In this document: positions 32,783 to 44,420 of the stretch, piece by piece | Layout of the letters: each line of letters opens with the position of its first letter | Numbering within the stretch: the first letter of the stretch is position 1 | Source of the DNA: Hymenopellis radicata | Taxonomy: Eukaryota > Basidiomycota > Agaricomycetes > Agaricales > Physalacriaceae | Direction of reading: 5' to 3' | Assembly (NCBI GenBank): GCA_015501595.1 | Contig: JADNRX010000156.1 | Coordinates: 1 to 64,000 of the forward strand | DNA: 64,000 nt | The notes under the pieces: generated by a model | Told to the model about the DNA's origin: nothing | What the model saw: only the letters and a program-made list of their open reading frames with translations | Database searches by the model: none | Translations under genes and position numbers: made by a program

Positions 32783-34146
32783 CTATGAATCCGAATGCAC
32801 AGATACCTCCGTCGTAATAGTAACAGGCAGTGACGGAGGCAAATCATCCGTAGTACCGCGAGACGAAGAGTAAGCGCTCCGTGCGAACACCCTACTAAAT
32901 TGGAGATGAATAGACTCTGTAGGGTGATCATCCGCCTGATCTCGAGACAAGATTCTGAACCGCGCGTTGATAACCATGATCATCGCGTTCGCGTACAATT
33001 TCGGCAGCCACAATGAAATGGAGATGTAAAGACATTCGTTGGGAAACGCGAAGAAGAGGATAAGGTCGAGGATGGCCACGACGGCTACAGAGTGCGTTAG
33101 TTACTTGTACGGGCTGGATGGATGCACTGACCTGTCAGTGTCCCCGTTTCCACACTTACGCGAATTAGCTTCGAAATCAAGAGCCGCGTATGTCGAAATC
33201 CTGTATCGCATTTTGTAAGCTGAGAAGAAAACACGTCAAAACGGCGATTAGAGGGCCACAACCGAAATACTTGCATAACGGGTCATGAAGATAGCGATGA
33301 GGATATCGCATACGGCCGCGCCACCACACCAGAACTAGAAAGCGAGTCAGTCAACTATAGGAGTAGGCTTTAAGTGGGGCATACTACCCCAATAGCAAGC
33401 GACGGGGATTTTCCAGTGAGCTGGCTTAAACTCCCTATAGTGTACGCGTAATAACCGCTCAAGAGTCCCGCCCCTGCGCTTCCTAAGGCAATCTATCAAC
33501 GAATCAGCATTCCTGAAACTGAGGTTCAGAGAAACTATTCACGCTTGAGATGATAAGCGGGGCTATCCTGTGCCGCTTCGACAAAATAAAGATCCTATAA
33601 GCATAGAATAGCTGGCTGGCACACGACACTGTCGATTCGAGTTCAGCACAAGACGAGCAGAAGAATGAGAGTGCAGTCTTTACCTAGTCCGCTCATGATA
33701 GGGATCGTTAGCCAGTGGAAGTGTATCGCAGGCAAGGAGTCAACGTCCCCAAAACCATACACGAATATCGCGAACGCATCGTAGATAACAAATGCCGTCT
33801 GGACGACTTCCATCGCGTAAACTCCATACACCAAATACGTCGTCACCCAGCGGTCTCGCACTCTGGCCTCGTAGTATATATCTAAAGAAGACCTTAGTAG
33901 ATATCTTCGAAATCCTGAGAGGAAAACGAACAGGTCTGGACGGACAATGTGCTGAAGAGGCACCAGTGAATCATGAATCCAGTTAGCTGTTAAAAAAGGT
34001 CTGCTCAGAGACGACGGTACTTCTCAATCTGAGCACTAGGACCTTACCAGCGGAGCAGATCTAACGACTAGAGATCAGAACGCGTCATCAACTCGAATTC
34101 AACAGTGGACTCACGAACGAATCTGGTCTTGTGGAAGGGGCGCCAT
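32783..34146 (-). CDS. DUF6534 domain multispanning membrane protein 2
   Basis: Same architecture as the gene at 28947 and in the same orientation. A probable first exon at ATG 34146 reads MAPLPQDQI. Then follow RSAPL|LTGFMIHWCLFSTLSVQT, YIYYEARVRDRWVTTYLVYG, VYAMEVVQTAFVIYDAFAIF, HFHWLTIPIMSGLG, TVSCASQLFYAYRIFILSKR and a mid-helix region with several ~50-nt introns. The end is AILDLILFFAFPNECLYIS, the signature PKLYANAMIMVINARFRIL, and a polar tail to 32783. The first intron boundary is ambiguous by a few bases. The two genes are ~45-50% similar by eye. DUF6534 proteins are plasma- or endomembrane proteins of unknown role. Confidence 0.82.
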
Positions 34147-34639
34147 GTTGAGAGACGAAGAGAGAGATGACCTGAACAGATTCTCGTTATTATATGTGAC
34201 GTGAGATCCATACGTATTCCAGGCTGGCGAGGGTCGCAATGTTAAAGTGTGGCGAAGGTTGTGAGGGCATTCAGTCGGCACAGAGTCCCGGATTAGACGC
34301 CGGGGACCACCGGCGAACCATCATCTTAATTAAATGCCAACGACCGGACGACCGGAAGATGGCCCAATCTTTGTCTACATCGGTCAAGATGAAGACAGAT
34401 GACTCACTGAAAATGTGATGGCGAAGCGCGGAGGATAAAGTCGGAGCAGACGGACACAGGTGACAAGTGGCATCATGACAGGCGTAATGGACACGCTGAA
34501 CACCGCGTTTCACGACGCGTGAAAAGTTCAATTGAGCCCGAAAATACGCGATGACATGGAAAATACAGAAATGCGCCAACATCTTTTATTCAGTTAGACT
34601 CGAATTGAAACGTGAAGCAACCCGCGGCACTCACAACTA
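34147..34639. other. Intergenic, no gene seen
   Basis: Upstream flank of the DUF6534 gene. Short motif-free frames only. Confidence 0.5.
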
Positions 34640-35185
34640 TCAAACTTTTTGCTTTTTATTAGGCGAATCTTCCACTTGTTCCGAGTCCGAAATGACGAGA
34701 ACAGAAGGGCTTCGCTTTTGCCTGGCCGTAGATTCCACCGTAGGGTTTGTTTCCGCATGCACCTTCTCTGGACTCTCCTGCTCCTGCTCATCATCGTCGT
34801 CCGCATCTTCTTCCTCGTCCGAGTCGCCTTCTTCATCGCTAGAGTCAGAATCAACTTCCCCAAGGGCCAAATTCGGCCCGTAAACCTTCAAAGTTTCCCT
34901 CTCCACCTCAACGCTCCAAGTCTCGTACTTGGTGAACTGTTTCTCAGCCCGAAAGGGCTCGCTGTGATCCCAGTGCCCCGAAAACCCAAGGTCCTCTTCC
35001 TCGTCGAATCCGCCGTATTCATCGTTGGCCATGGCCTCGCGCGCTCTGCGTATGGCAGCCCGGTTCGCAGACTTGAGCGTCGAATACAGGGTGCGCGTTA
35101 CATCACGCGTTTCGTCGGATGAATGCCAACAATCGCTGTCGGAGACCTCGACGACGGCGAAGACAGTTATACCAGAGTCCTGCAT
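34640..35185 (-). CDS. Unrecognised acidic protein with C-terminal basic tail (181 aa)
   Basis: An uninterrupted frame starts MQDSGITVFAVVEVSDSD. The N-terminal ~85 residues look folded (RTLYSTLKSANRAAIRRARE, then WDHSEPFRAEKQFTKYETW and SVEVERETLKVYG). They resemble a family of small agaric hypothetical proteins with a 'ANRAA-R-E' helix. The next ~60 residues are almost wholly acidic (DSDSSDEEGDSDEEEDADDD). The protein ends with a basic PNKKQKV, a plausible nuclear localisation signal. Function unknown; nuclear location is inference. The ATG follows an acceptor-like catctag, so an upstream exon is possible. Confidence 0.6.
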   Translation of the reverse strand: MQDSGITVFAVVEVSDSDCWHSSDETRDVTRTLYSTLKSANRAAIRRAREAMANDEYGGFDEEEDLGFSGHWDHSEPFRAEKQFTKYETWSVEVERETLKVYGPNLALGEVDSDSSDEEGDSDEEEDADDDDEQEQESPEKVHAETNPTVESTARQKRSPSVLVISDSEQVEDSPNKKQKV

Positions 35186-35744
35186 CTAGATGCGCCGTGC
35201 ATTAGGCTGAAAGAGTTAAACAGGAAAAGTCACCGACTGTTTTTTCGTTCGAGTCGTTGCAGTCTTGAGTTCGAGAAAAAGTGATGATGGTGGTACGAGA
35301 GCAAGGTAAGGAACGATCACATGCGCTATTTCAAGGTATACATTGAAACGTTCCAGACCATCTGAACGCTTGCAGAAGAGAGGGAGCATCTGAAAGAAGA
35401 CGATCCTCGCGTCGTCGCTACCACAGGACAACATTACGCTGGTAGCGTCACTGCATTTGTGATATCATCAATACCCTATGCAGCACAGCGACTTTAAGTG
35501 TAAGTCTCCTCATCCAAGCAGCAGTGATGGTGACATTTGGAATGCACAGTAAGAAGTACTTTTGTCTAAAAAAACAAATGAAGTGCCAACATTCGTGAAT
35601 CGTGGAGATATAAATTAACAAGTCGTGAGCTAAAAAGTCCAAGGCGCAGGTCATGAGTTGTATTCTGAAGGCAACGTGGGGTCCATTGAATTTTGGTCGA
35701 GCGGAAAGCGGCAATACCGAGCGGAACATGATGCAAACAAATCT
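35186..35744. other. Intergenic, no gene seen
   Basis: Lies between the acidic-protein gene and the MFS gene, which are on the same strand. No supported frame. Confidence 0.5.
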
Positions 35745-38700
35745 CTATCGTATCAGGAAACTGTGCAGAATAGCAATTCCGCACACGCCGGCACAGACGA
35801 AAAATCCGAGAGGATATCCATTGGGGTTGCCCTCGATACTAACGGACCACAACTGCGTAGCATGAATCGTTAGTACCTGCGAGGAATGGAGAGGAGTGAT
35901 CCGACATACCCATCCACCAAATACAGGTCCTATAAATCGAGCTAGACTAACCATACTCTGCGCAATACCGTTGGCAATGCCGACGGCGTTCGGCGGAGTC
36001 ACTACAAACGGGGGAACTTGAGTAAGATGGGAGATAAGCAACAGAAACACGGACTGTAGTTCAACAATATCGACACGGCCGTATACGCGAACGTATTGCC
36101 ACAGAATCTGCATGCGCTGGGAAACCGTCAGACCCGAGAACGAAAACCCCAGAAAAATCAACATACGTGCTTATGGCAAGAGCTAAAATAAAAAGCAAAC
36201 CGGTCACCATGAGCGGTCCACTTCCCGAAGTGACAAAATAGAAATCTTACCTGCCATCAAAACGAAGTTACCATCATCCTCTTCACTAGCAAAGGGAACC
36301 CGATATAGAATGACGGTCACATATGAAGGAATAAAGAGAAAAGATCCAAGCCGGAACATCGCGAGGTGTGAAAACCGTCCGCGGGGAGGTCTGTCGTTTC
36401 ACATCAGTATCCGCCTCATGATGAACAGTCGAACAAACACGAACCCGATGTTTCTACGCGATAACAATCAGTCCAGCCCACAGAAACGAGATAAAAACAC
36501 TCACGGATACAAGTAGAATTGATAGGCGATTTGACAAAGACACATCAAAGCAACTGCAAGCACAGCGTCAGTTACCATCACACACATCCCGACCGCTCGG
36601 TAACTCAACTGAGTTGCGCAAAATGACCCGCATTCAGATTAAGCCCTCCCGAGTCATAATCACTGCACGGTATGAATCATTAATGAAGAACACACAAAAG
36701 AAAGACGGAACTCACGTAACCAGATACGACATAAACACCTGATCGTGGGTCGTCGAGTGCAGCGCTAGAAGGCCATACTGGAAGATAATCGCCAGCGGCA
36801 GCTGGGACATGAGCGAAGGCGGCTTCTCCATGGACGCCTCAAGATCCACATTCGGATCTACATGCGACACCCTACGTGACTCCATAATCGGCGCCAAATC
36901 ACCCTGCGGCCCCACCGAATCCAGTGTGTCCGTGCGAAGAAGCAGCTGCTGCGCATCTGTCACGGCCGGTGGCGTCCTCACTCCGGGATTTGCAAGGATA
37001 GCAGGCATATTCGAGGAAAAGCGCCGGGAAGTCGGCGTACCGTCCATGGGCTGGGCCGTCATAGACGACGTACGGTGAATCGGAATCGGACGTGCACTAG
37101 ATGGACGGCGCGGGGAGCCGAGCTGAAGATGGTGCCGACTAGACAGAGTGCTAGGCGGGGCTTGTTGAGAAAATGAGAGCCGGGCGACCGGTGACGTCGT
37201 TGTCTTCGATGTACGACGCCCACGGCGAGTAGGCGTTGAAGTGATTGACGCAGCATCTTCCGGTGCGAGTCCATCATCGTCCACCTCACCGTCCTCCTCA
37301 TCAGACTCCATTTCATCGTCCGTCTCCTCAAAGGGATCCTCGTTATCGACGTTCATCGCCGCTGCAACCCACAAATCGGCAATATTCGTTACCGCATCTC
37401 CATTGGCCATGAGAAGCCGTTGTGCAAAGTTCATATCCTCGTTGGCCATCGATTCCCTGTTGTTCGGGTCCATGTTACTACCACGTCTGCGGCGCATAGA
37501 GCTCGCCATGCTACCGCGCCGTGTTCTGATGGTGGCTGCACCGCTAGCCAGCCTGTTTCTGTAGCTGGCACCGTACCCATAAGCAGAACCGCTAATGCCC
37601 GCCGTTCGACTGGGACGGGAACTGGAGAAGGTGCGCGTTCTATCAAGTCTAGTCGGGATATTCAACGGAAGGGCCGGACTAGCAGATTGGTTTTGACCAT
37701 CATGTGCATGCGATGCAAAGTACCCCGAAAGTTTTGCGGAAAGTCGTTTACCGAGCGATCCAGAAATCGAACCCCGGGGTAATTCCTCATCGAAGATTGG
37801 ACTAGGTGGAATAGACTCTTCTTCGGGAATTGTGGGATGAATATCAAGATCCTTCTCAGGCGCAAGATGGATGGCTCCCTCTCTCGGTCCACCGTCAGGA
37901 CCCAAGAAACAGCCTAGGACAGCACCGGCGAAGGTAATCGCTGCAGCCAAGAGACACGGTAGCAGATACGGATAGTTGACGAACAAGGGAATCGCTTTGA
38001 ACGCCGGGAATTTGGCAGCTGGGGTCTCGACTAAAAGGCTATTCAGTATATGGATGGAGATATGGTGCGAACAACATACAGGTTCCACCGATTATGGCAC
38101 CAGCCACACCTCCAAAGCCCCAGCAAAAGCTACAGTCAAAGCTGTCAGACGGGTAACCAGCTAGGATATCCACTTACCCTAAGATGGCATATGCGCGTCC
38201 CTCGTTCGTAGGGTCGGTCACGAAAGCTACAGACCCTCGTGCAACACCGACGGCGCCGGCAAATATACCTTGCAGGAGCCGCACGCATATAGCTTGCTCT
38301 AGGGTGGTACAAGTACCGAAGATAGCGCAAGTAATGGCACTACCGAGAAGGGAGATGACTAGAACCGCTCTGCGTCCATGCCTGTCAGCCACCGTCGCCT
38401 TAAACACATCAGAGATCAGAAGAGCGCCACAGCACAGTGAATGACCCACCCAAAGGAGAGATGTCAGAAATTGAGTTAGAAAGAACGTGGATACTGTTTG
38501 TAGATGAGAATGTATTTGAAGTCGGAGTTACGGGTGCATACCAAGGACACCGGTCCAGAACGCGATTTCGGCTTCGTCTTCAAATTTGCCAAATCCTGTA
38601 ATGATAATGGCCATGAATATCAAGGATTGTAAACAAACAAGTCTATTCACCTTTGACCATGAATAACAAGAACGGCGTGGACACATTCGCGGATAGAAAT

Positions 38701-39039
38701 TCGCCTAGCATAGTCTATGCGGGGCGATAAGAAGATAACAGAACATGCATATATGCGGCTTACAATAGACAAGACAATCATCGACAGGACAGGCAATGGA
38801 GTCTGATACACCTCGGCTGGCGCCTGCAGCACTGTGGGCACTGGGGCCTTGTCGCTAGGCAGCGGCGCGTCGTCGCCGACATCGGCATTAGGATCCTTGC
38901 TACTAGCGCGGTTACCACTGAAAGAGAAGCGCCCAAGGACCCTGCTAAACGAGCTGCGCGTCGCCTGTGGGGTCTCGTTCTCGTCGTCCAGCGCAGAGTC
39001 ATTCGGGCCAAAAGAACGGGATATGCGGGTCGAGCTCAT
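35745..39039 (-). CDS. Major facilitator superfamily transporter (DHA1-type, YCR023C/ZIFL-like)
   Basis: The start MSSTRISRSFGPND lies at 39039. A Ser-rich cytosolic N-terminus precedes helix 1 (TPLPVLSMIVLSI). The MFS loop motif is TLADRHGRRAVLVISLLGSA, followed by helices with RLLQGIFAGAVGVARGSVAF and FVTDPTNEGRAYAILG, and LLPCLLAAAITFAGAVLGCF. A very long, phosphorylatable central loop of ~330 residues (Ser/Arg-rich, with an acidic DEMESDEEDGEVDDDG block) separates the two six-helix halves. This is typical of the YCR023C/ZIFL-like fungal group. The second half has QLPLAIIFQYGLLALHST, DSGGLNLNAGHFAQL, LCQIAYQFYLYP and GFSFSGLTVSQRM. It ends after a spliced G-W|LWSVSIEGNP. Substrate unknown. 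At least eight introns; all checked junctions keep phase. Confidence 0.87.
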
Positions 39040-40500
39040 CGTCGCGCTCGGCGTCAAAGCTGTTGTATGCCAGAATGGATTCGCCTTTAGTACCGTTGGA
39101 AAGCAAAAATGGCGCACATTTCGGCGATTATATCGCAGCTTCTTAGCGGTGGGGCCAGACGGCGCTGGGCCAAATTAACTCGTTATGGAAAGGGGAAAAG
39201 AGGTGCTCGACGTCACTCACAGCGATGCCGGCTTGTTTATTCTGTCGACAGAAGATAAACAAGTGGCAGTGCTGTCCGCGCAGCAACTGCCAAAACGGGC
39301 CACACCCGCCTATCTGACCGCTTCTGCTTCGAGAGGCATCTCTGGAGGCAAAAAACCAGATTTTGACCCGAGGTGGAAGCAATTAGGAAGCACCTCAGAG
39401 GCATTGCCTTTCGGTTGCCTCTATACATGCTTCTGTCCAATTGGCAACCTACAAGTACGGTACCGATGATGCTAGACAACCTGTTCACTGTGGCCCGGCG
39501 CCTCAGATTAATTCAGAGGCACACACCCTCTCATTGCTGAGTGCTGAGGCCCAGGAGGGAGGGGTGGCGATCGCTTACAGTATGTGCGTGCTAAGGGAGG
39601 CGAAACGTCTACGTTTGAAGCCTCAGCGCGTACATTGACAAGTCACAACAAGCTTAAGTGCGCCAGCTACGCGCTTGAAAGATGATTTAGCCTAGCCCGC
39701 CTGGCTCATGTTGGTCCATCACGGTCGGTTCTTGGTTGCCTTCCGGTTGCTTCTCAGTTGATTCTTACAGTGCCTCAGACTCGGACCTCTGGAAGACTCG
39801 AAGAAGCAAAATTGTTGGTGGTTGGATGTCCTTCGTCAGCTACCCGGCCTAACCTAAGTTGGAGCACAGGAAGAAGAATCCGCCATCGCATTTATCATCA
39901 CTTAGCGAAGAAGAGTTCAACGGCATGAATGCGTTGCTATATGATGATTCAGTCATAGATCTCGATATCATTGCATTGACGAGTCGAGGTATAGGTATAG
40001 TAGTGTATAAGCTCAATCTATCATGTTCATTTCGATGTAAGAGTTCTAGACCCCACAGTGGAGACTTAGAGCCGTCTCTCAAGCTGGATAGCTCTCGTAA
40101 GAGCGGATGCAATGACTCGCCGATTCACTGGCTGAGCCAGACCACATTCAAGTACATTTCATGCTAAGGCCATCGGGCGGGAGTAGCCGAGCGAGAGCGG
40201 TAAGGGTTCTGGTTGAGATACAGTGTATTCTAACGCACTGATGCAGGCTCCATGGAATAATGCATGTCAATGTCAGAAAAAATGAATCTCCTAGTTTCAG
40301 AAGTGGTAGTCGGGCGGCACGGTAAGGATTTTACGGTTGGAATTGTGCTTAGAAGAATGTAAAGGTAATATGTTTATCGGAGCTTGAGAGGCTGGCAGTG
40401 CGCGTAGTGGTCGCGAATTCGAAGGGACGGCCCAAATCGGGCACGATCCTTATTGGGTCATGCGACGCTTGTGGCTGTGCTCCTTTCTTCCTTCCTCATT
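39040..40500. other. No supported gene
   Basis: Short open frames without domains. A stretch near 40175-40240 has an A-box-like tagccgagcgagagcgg but no convincing cloverleaf. Several CCTCAG/CTGAGG-rich segments (39390-39560) look repeat-derived. Confidence 0.4.
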
Positions 40501-40580
40501 TGTATGGTTGACGGGAGTATCACGCTGATGGCCGCTGATGGCCCATGACCCGGCAGGTCAGGACCTCGGAAACCAATTGC
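40501..40580 (+). repeat. 80-bp dispersed repeat, copy 1
   Basis: It is the reverse complement of 47095-47174 at over 90% identity. The core is gctgatggccgctgatggcc. The two copies face each other across 6.5 kb. Confidence 0.9.
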
Positions 40581-42770
40581 CATAATGGGTGTACTTAAGT
40601 CTTAAGGTCGCGGCAGGCAATGTAGGGACGATAGGAAGTTCCAAGTCTAATCCCTCATTAATCATTCCTCCCCCTATACCCCTCCAATTCAGAAAGCCTC
40701 TGTGCACAATGAGAACCACTTGTATGAGAAGTTGGGAAATTTCGTCCCTCCAAAGTCAAAAGTCAAACTCGCGACTTGAAATTTCCGACACATTCCTATA
40801 ACACATACGTGAAGTTGTCTTCGTACTTTCATGTTCTATTTTGGTCTCTTCAACGCAGGACACATTCAGCGGCCTCAGTGATCGAAAGTTTCTGTCAAGA
40901 GGTAAGGTATGCTTGAAGGTATGTTCGAATCAGCTTTTTTCGTCTACTTCTGATTCCTGAATCAACTCACCCCGGAACGCACTCAAAGAGTTCTCGACAC
41001 GCTCTTGGAATATCTCTCACTCGTATATCTCCATCACATTTTTGCGCTGCCGCCGCTGACCTCATCATGGACGCATTAAACCCTAAACCTCCAAGTTGGA
41101 CTCTCTTCGCTGATGATCAAGTTTTCTCGATTTCGAAGCTGACGCCGCCAACATCCTGGAACGCATGGACTGCATTCTGAACATGCTTGTGAATGTCGCG
41201 CCGTTGTCTCTTGTCGTCACGCCGCTGCCGTTCTCGCTACGTACATCAATATAGAAATTCTCTTCTTAGAGCTTTGCCAGGAACAATGCCGACCACTTAC
41301 AGGGCGACAAGTCTCCAGTTCTGGACAGATTCCGATGCTGAATTTATGCCTGCGCCGCTGTTGCTCAGAGGGACGAGTCTGATTATAACAAAAGTCACTC
41401 TGCCGTGCCCACGCGACACACTTTCAGGATCATGCCGCTTCTACTTCTGCTCTTAGAACACTGGATCCCCGATATCAAGAATGCGTACACCCGTGTATAC
41501 CGTGTTTACTTCCTTGTCAGGCGTCTCTGATTCCGGCACGGGCGCCAGAGACGATATCAGTAGGAGGCTATACCAACTATAGGCCGGACGACTAGACCAT
41601 ACAAAGCCACAACGACACAGCGCGTTCACGTCCGTCGTCGTCTGGTCTCTACTTCAACAAGGATGCTGTCAGCTTTCACGATGCCTTGGGACAATGGTAC
41701 AAAGCCATGCTCAACGATGGCTTGGGCTCTTGTTGGTGTGTTGTTGACGGGCTAAGCAAATGTTGACTATTGGGTTCTTCCTTCTTAGCTCTCCGATACG
41801 ACTCTCCATCTGATTCCGACTCACAATGTGTGCCTCCAGTGTGGAAGATGCCTCTATGAGGTCCCAAAGTACCCTAAAACATGGGCCTCAAGATCAAATA
41901 TGTCGTCCCTTTCTTTCAGGCCAGACGAAAATGTCGGTGTCCTTTCTACAACCATCATCCCCCGTCGCTGATTCGTTCCCATCCTCTAGTTGTTGTTAGT
42001 TCATTTTACAACGGCCGGGCTGATGTTGACTTGAACAGGTAATCACCATGATGGGCATAACTTTGTGCTTAGTGCCTAGTAGTACTGCTGCGTGAGCGAA
42101 CTGCGGCGCTGACTATAAATCGGACGACGACAACGCTAGCAAGCATGGACGATCATGATTGCGGACAAGAATAGCAGCACACACAGAGCAAGACACCAGC
42201 GTGGACGATGATATCCTCAAGGATAGGCAACAGTCTAATCACATCCGGACGATGATACCACGAAGACACCTGGGAGCGCCACGGGAGGCCAGGGCCATTA
42301 GTTCGTCTCTTCTTCATTGTTGTCGTAGTGTTGCTGACATGTTCTCTAGATTACTATGTCGACCGTTGCCAGCTTTGTGCGAGAGCTACCGGAAGAAGGA
42401 GGGCAATCAGCGGTTCTTCCTTACTGAGAATCCGTTGGCGCTTGTCGAGGGTTCGTCAACCCAACGTCAACCAACACCTCATAGAATCGTATGCCAACAA
42501 ACCATCATTATGTGTAATCCTCGTCTACAAAGCCTTAGACTGACCAGTAACCACCTCGTCAGTATTCGACACAATGTTAATGAGGACAATCCCGTCCAGC
42601 CCAATCATCATCTCAAAATCGACGTAACCCGATGATCGCAATTGACATTCTCGATAGAAATCCCGAAGTACGTCCCATTGCTGTTAGACTTCAAGATTGT
42701 GCCCTATGATTTTACCTACCGACCGACCGACGATCAGCTGGTCTTGACTCTCAATAGCGCAGGCTAATAT
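40581..42770. other. No supported gene
   Basis: Frames up to 158 codons are present (42159-42635), but none has motifs or splice structure. The sequence reads like decayed coding DNA. It precedes the VPS10 fragment and may hold further unrecognisable parts of it. Confidence 0.4.
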
Positions 42771-42779
42771 TTCAACAGA

Positions 42780-43165
42780 GTTGTGCATTGCATATCTACG
42801 GGTACACCGAGCGCTTAGTAGTAGATCCTCACGCGACATACAGCAGCCCCTCCATCGTCGGCCTGCATACGAACGTGGGCACCTCGCTGGTACCGTATAC
42901 TCAATCCGACACGTTCCTTAGTCGTGAACCCAGCATCACCTGGGAAGAAGTGCACAAGGACGCGTATCTGTAGGAGTTTGGCGATTCTGGGAGTATACTG
43001 ATTATGGCTTTGAATGATGAGGAGCCGACGGACCATGTTTCGTTCTTGACTGATGAGATGTTCACGAAGGACAAGATGTGGTTACTGTGCCGAGCGATAC
43101 GAGTCGGAAGTTTATCTTGCTGGCGCTGTATCCGAGTACAGCGACAGGTCCGAGTTTGATATAAC
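42780..43165 (+). pseudogene. VPS10/sortilin-domain fragment
   Basis: The frame from 42788 reads [20 protein letters not shown] and [20 protein letters not shown], then a stop. In another frame it continues EFGDSGSILIMA, DEEPTDHVSF and VTVPSDTSRKFILLALYP. These are consecutive blocks of a VPS10 beta-propeller, including the TFLSRDAG-type Asp-box repeat (here TFLSREPS). VPS10 is the vacuolar hydrolase sorting receptor of >1300 residues; only ~120 residues remain, with stops and frame changes. A gene duplicate fragment rather than the functional locus. Confidence 0.75.
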
Positions 43166-43469
43166 ATAGTAGCAATCAACCACCCGCTGATAATCAACAG
43201 CGTGTCCTATTCAAATATCAGTCTTAAATGTTGCTGTGTCAGAGACAGAGGACATACGGAGCATTTGATGGGTAGATGCCCATCGTATCTTGACATTGGC
43301 AAGAATCAACATCAAAGCAGTTTTGCGGTGCCAGCATCCCTCTCCTTGAAGACATTCACGGCTTCAGAGAGCTATGCACGTCGCCGCTGAGGACTTCGTC
43401 TTATCCTCTTCTCAATATGAAAGAACTCGGTGTAACCGGCTGGGGGTTCCTGCGCCTCATCAGGACGTC
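43166..43469. other. No supported gene
   Basis: Lies between the VPS10 fragment and the kinase remnant. No motif seen on either strand. Confidence 0.4.
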
Positions 43470-44420
43470 CATTTATCGTGAGTCGTGACAACGGAATCGG
43501 TAACGATTATCATGAAATAATTCTTCGCGTCATCTTCAAAAGAGGAACCTGACTGCAACGGAGGAGGACGCTCGCTCTCCGGAACACTGCCATCTTCATC
43601 CAATTGCCGAAGGGCTGCGAAGATCTCGTTGTACATAGATGTCCGATGGCTTTACGTCAAAGTAAAGCCCGACGTCCTTCAAAACCTTGCTTCCACCGAT
43701 GGGTACGTCGGCCGGGCCGCGCTCTACGACTTCACATACCCGTGTGGCACGAGTAACAATGTCCAGGTTCATTTCGTGAACGACTCCAATGGTTTGGTAC
43801 ACTTTGACGCCGGCGGTGAAGCGATATTGAATTTCCTCTAGGTCCTCACTGATGTGAATGCGCTTAACAGTAGGGTCGTATCCAAGGTCTTCAAGGAAAG
43901 CGAAGGCCATGAAGATGACAAACGAATGAAGAGCCTAGGATTCTGAGACACACTGTAAGATAGTAGTGGGACGTGCAATTCAACTCGACGCGTGGTATTC
44001 AGCGAATACGGCGATGTGCGATCTGGAAAAGTACCAGAACTGCATCATGATGGTGAAGGCCATTACAGAGCGGCGACACGGATGAGCGTAGAATACGTGA
44101 CCGATGGCTCTAAGAGCTTTGCTCTCACTCTAAAATGCAGGTTAAAAACAAGTCGTAATGGTAAAACCCAAAATACATACATCTACACGGAGCTTGCCTG
44201 TCAGGCGAGTCTTGAATTCTGCAGGGGCAGCAATTGCCGATGTCGGAACATGCTTACTATCAATTCCCTTGCCATCCTCCTGGATGAGGATGAACCGGGC
44301 ATCTGTCCTCATACTTAGATCCCCCGCGAACCTCAGAGGCCGTTGTACGACCCGGTTGACAGATGAGACGAGTCGTCCGTTTCTGGAGCTTAAGAGCTGC
44401 TTCGTCTTGTTCCACTCCAC
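43470..44420 (-). pseudogene. FunK1-like kinase remnant (N-terminal part)
   Basis: Reverse-strand pieces are: RPLRFAGDLSMRTDARFILI near 44330; FWYFSRSHIAVFAEY near 44010 (the 'RLWYFSRSH' motif); then FLEDLGYDPTVKRI, RATRVCEVVERG and VLKDVGLYFD (43910-43650), the order typical of the N-terminal half of FunK1-type kinases. Stops and frame changes separate them. The catalytic loop HRDxS is not found downstream. It is not a close copy of the other FunK1 genes in the window. Confidence 0.6.

Noticed and set aside
36809..37564. Ser/Arg-rich forward frames opposite the MFS central loop
   Set aside because: Antisense shadows of the low-complexity acidic/Ser-rich loop of the transporter, which is spliced in phase with conserved MFS segments on both sides.
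40175..40260. tRNA-Ser/Leu-like sequence with a tagccgagcgagagcgg A box
   Set aside because: No B box at the right distance and no acceptor or T-arm pairing could be found.
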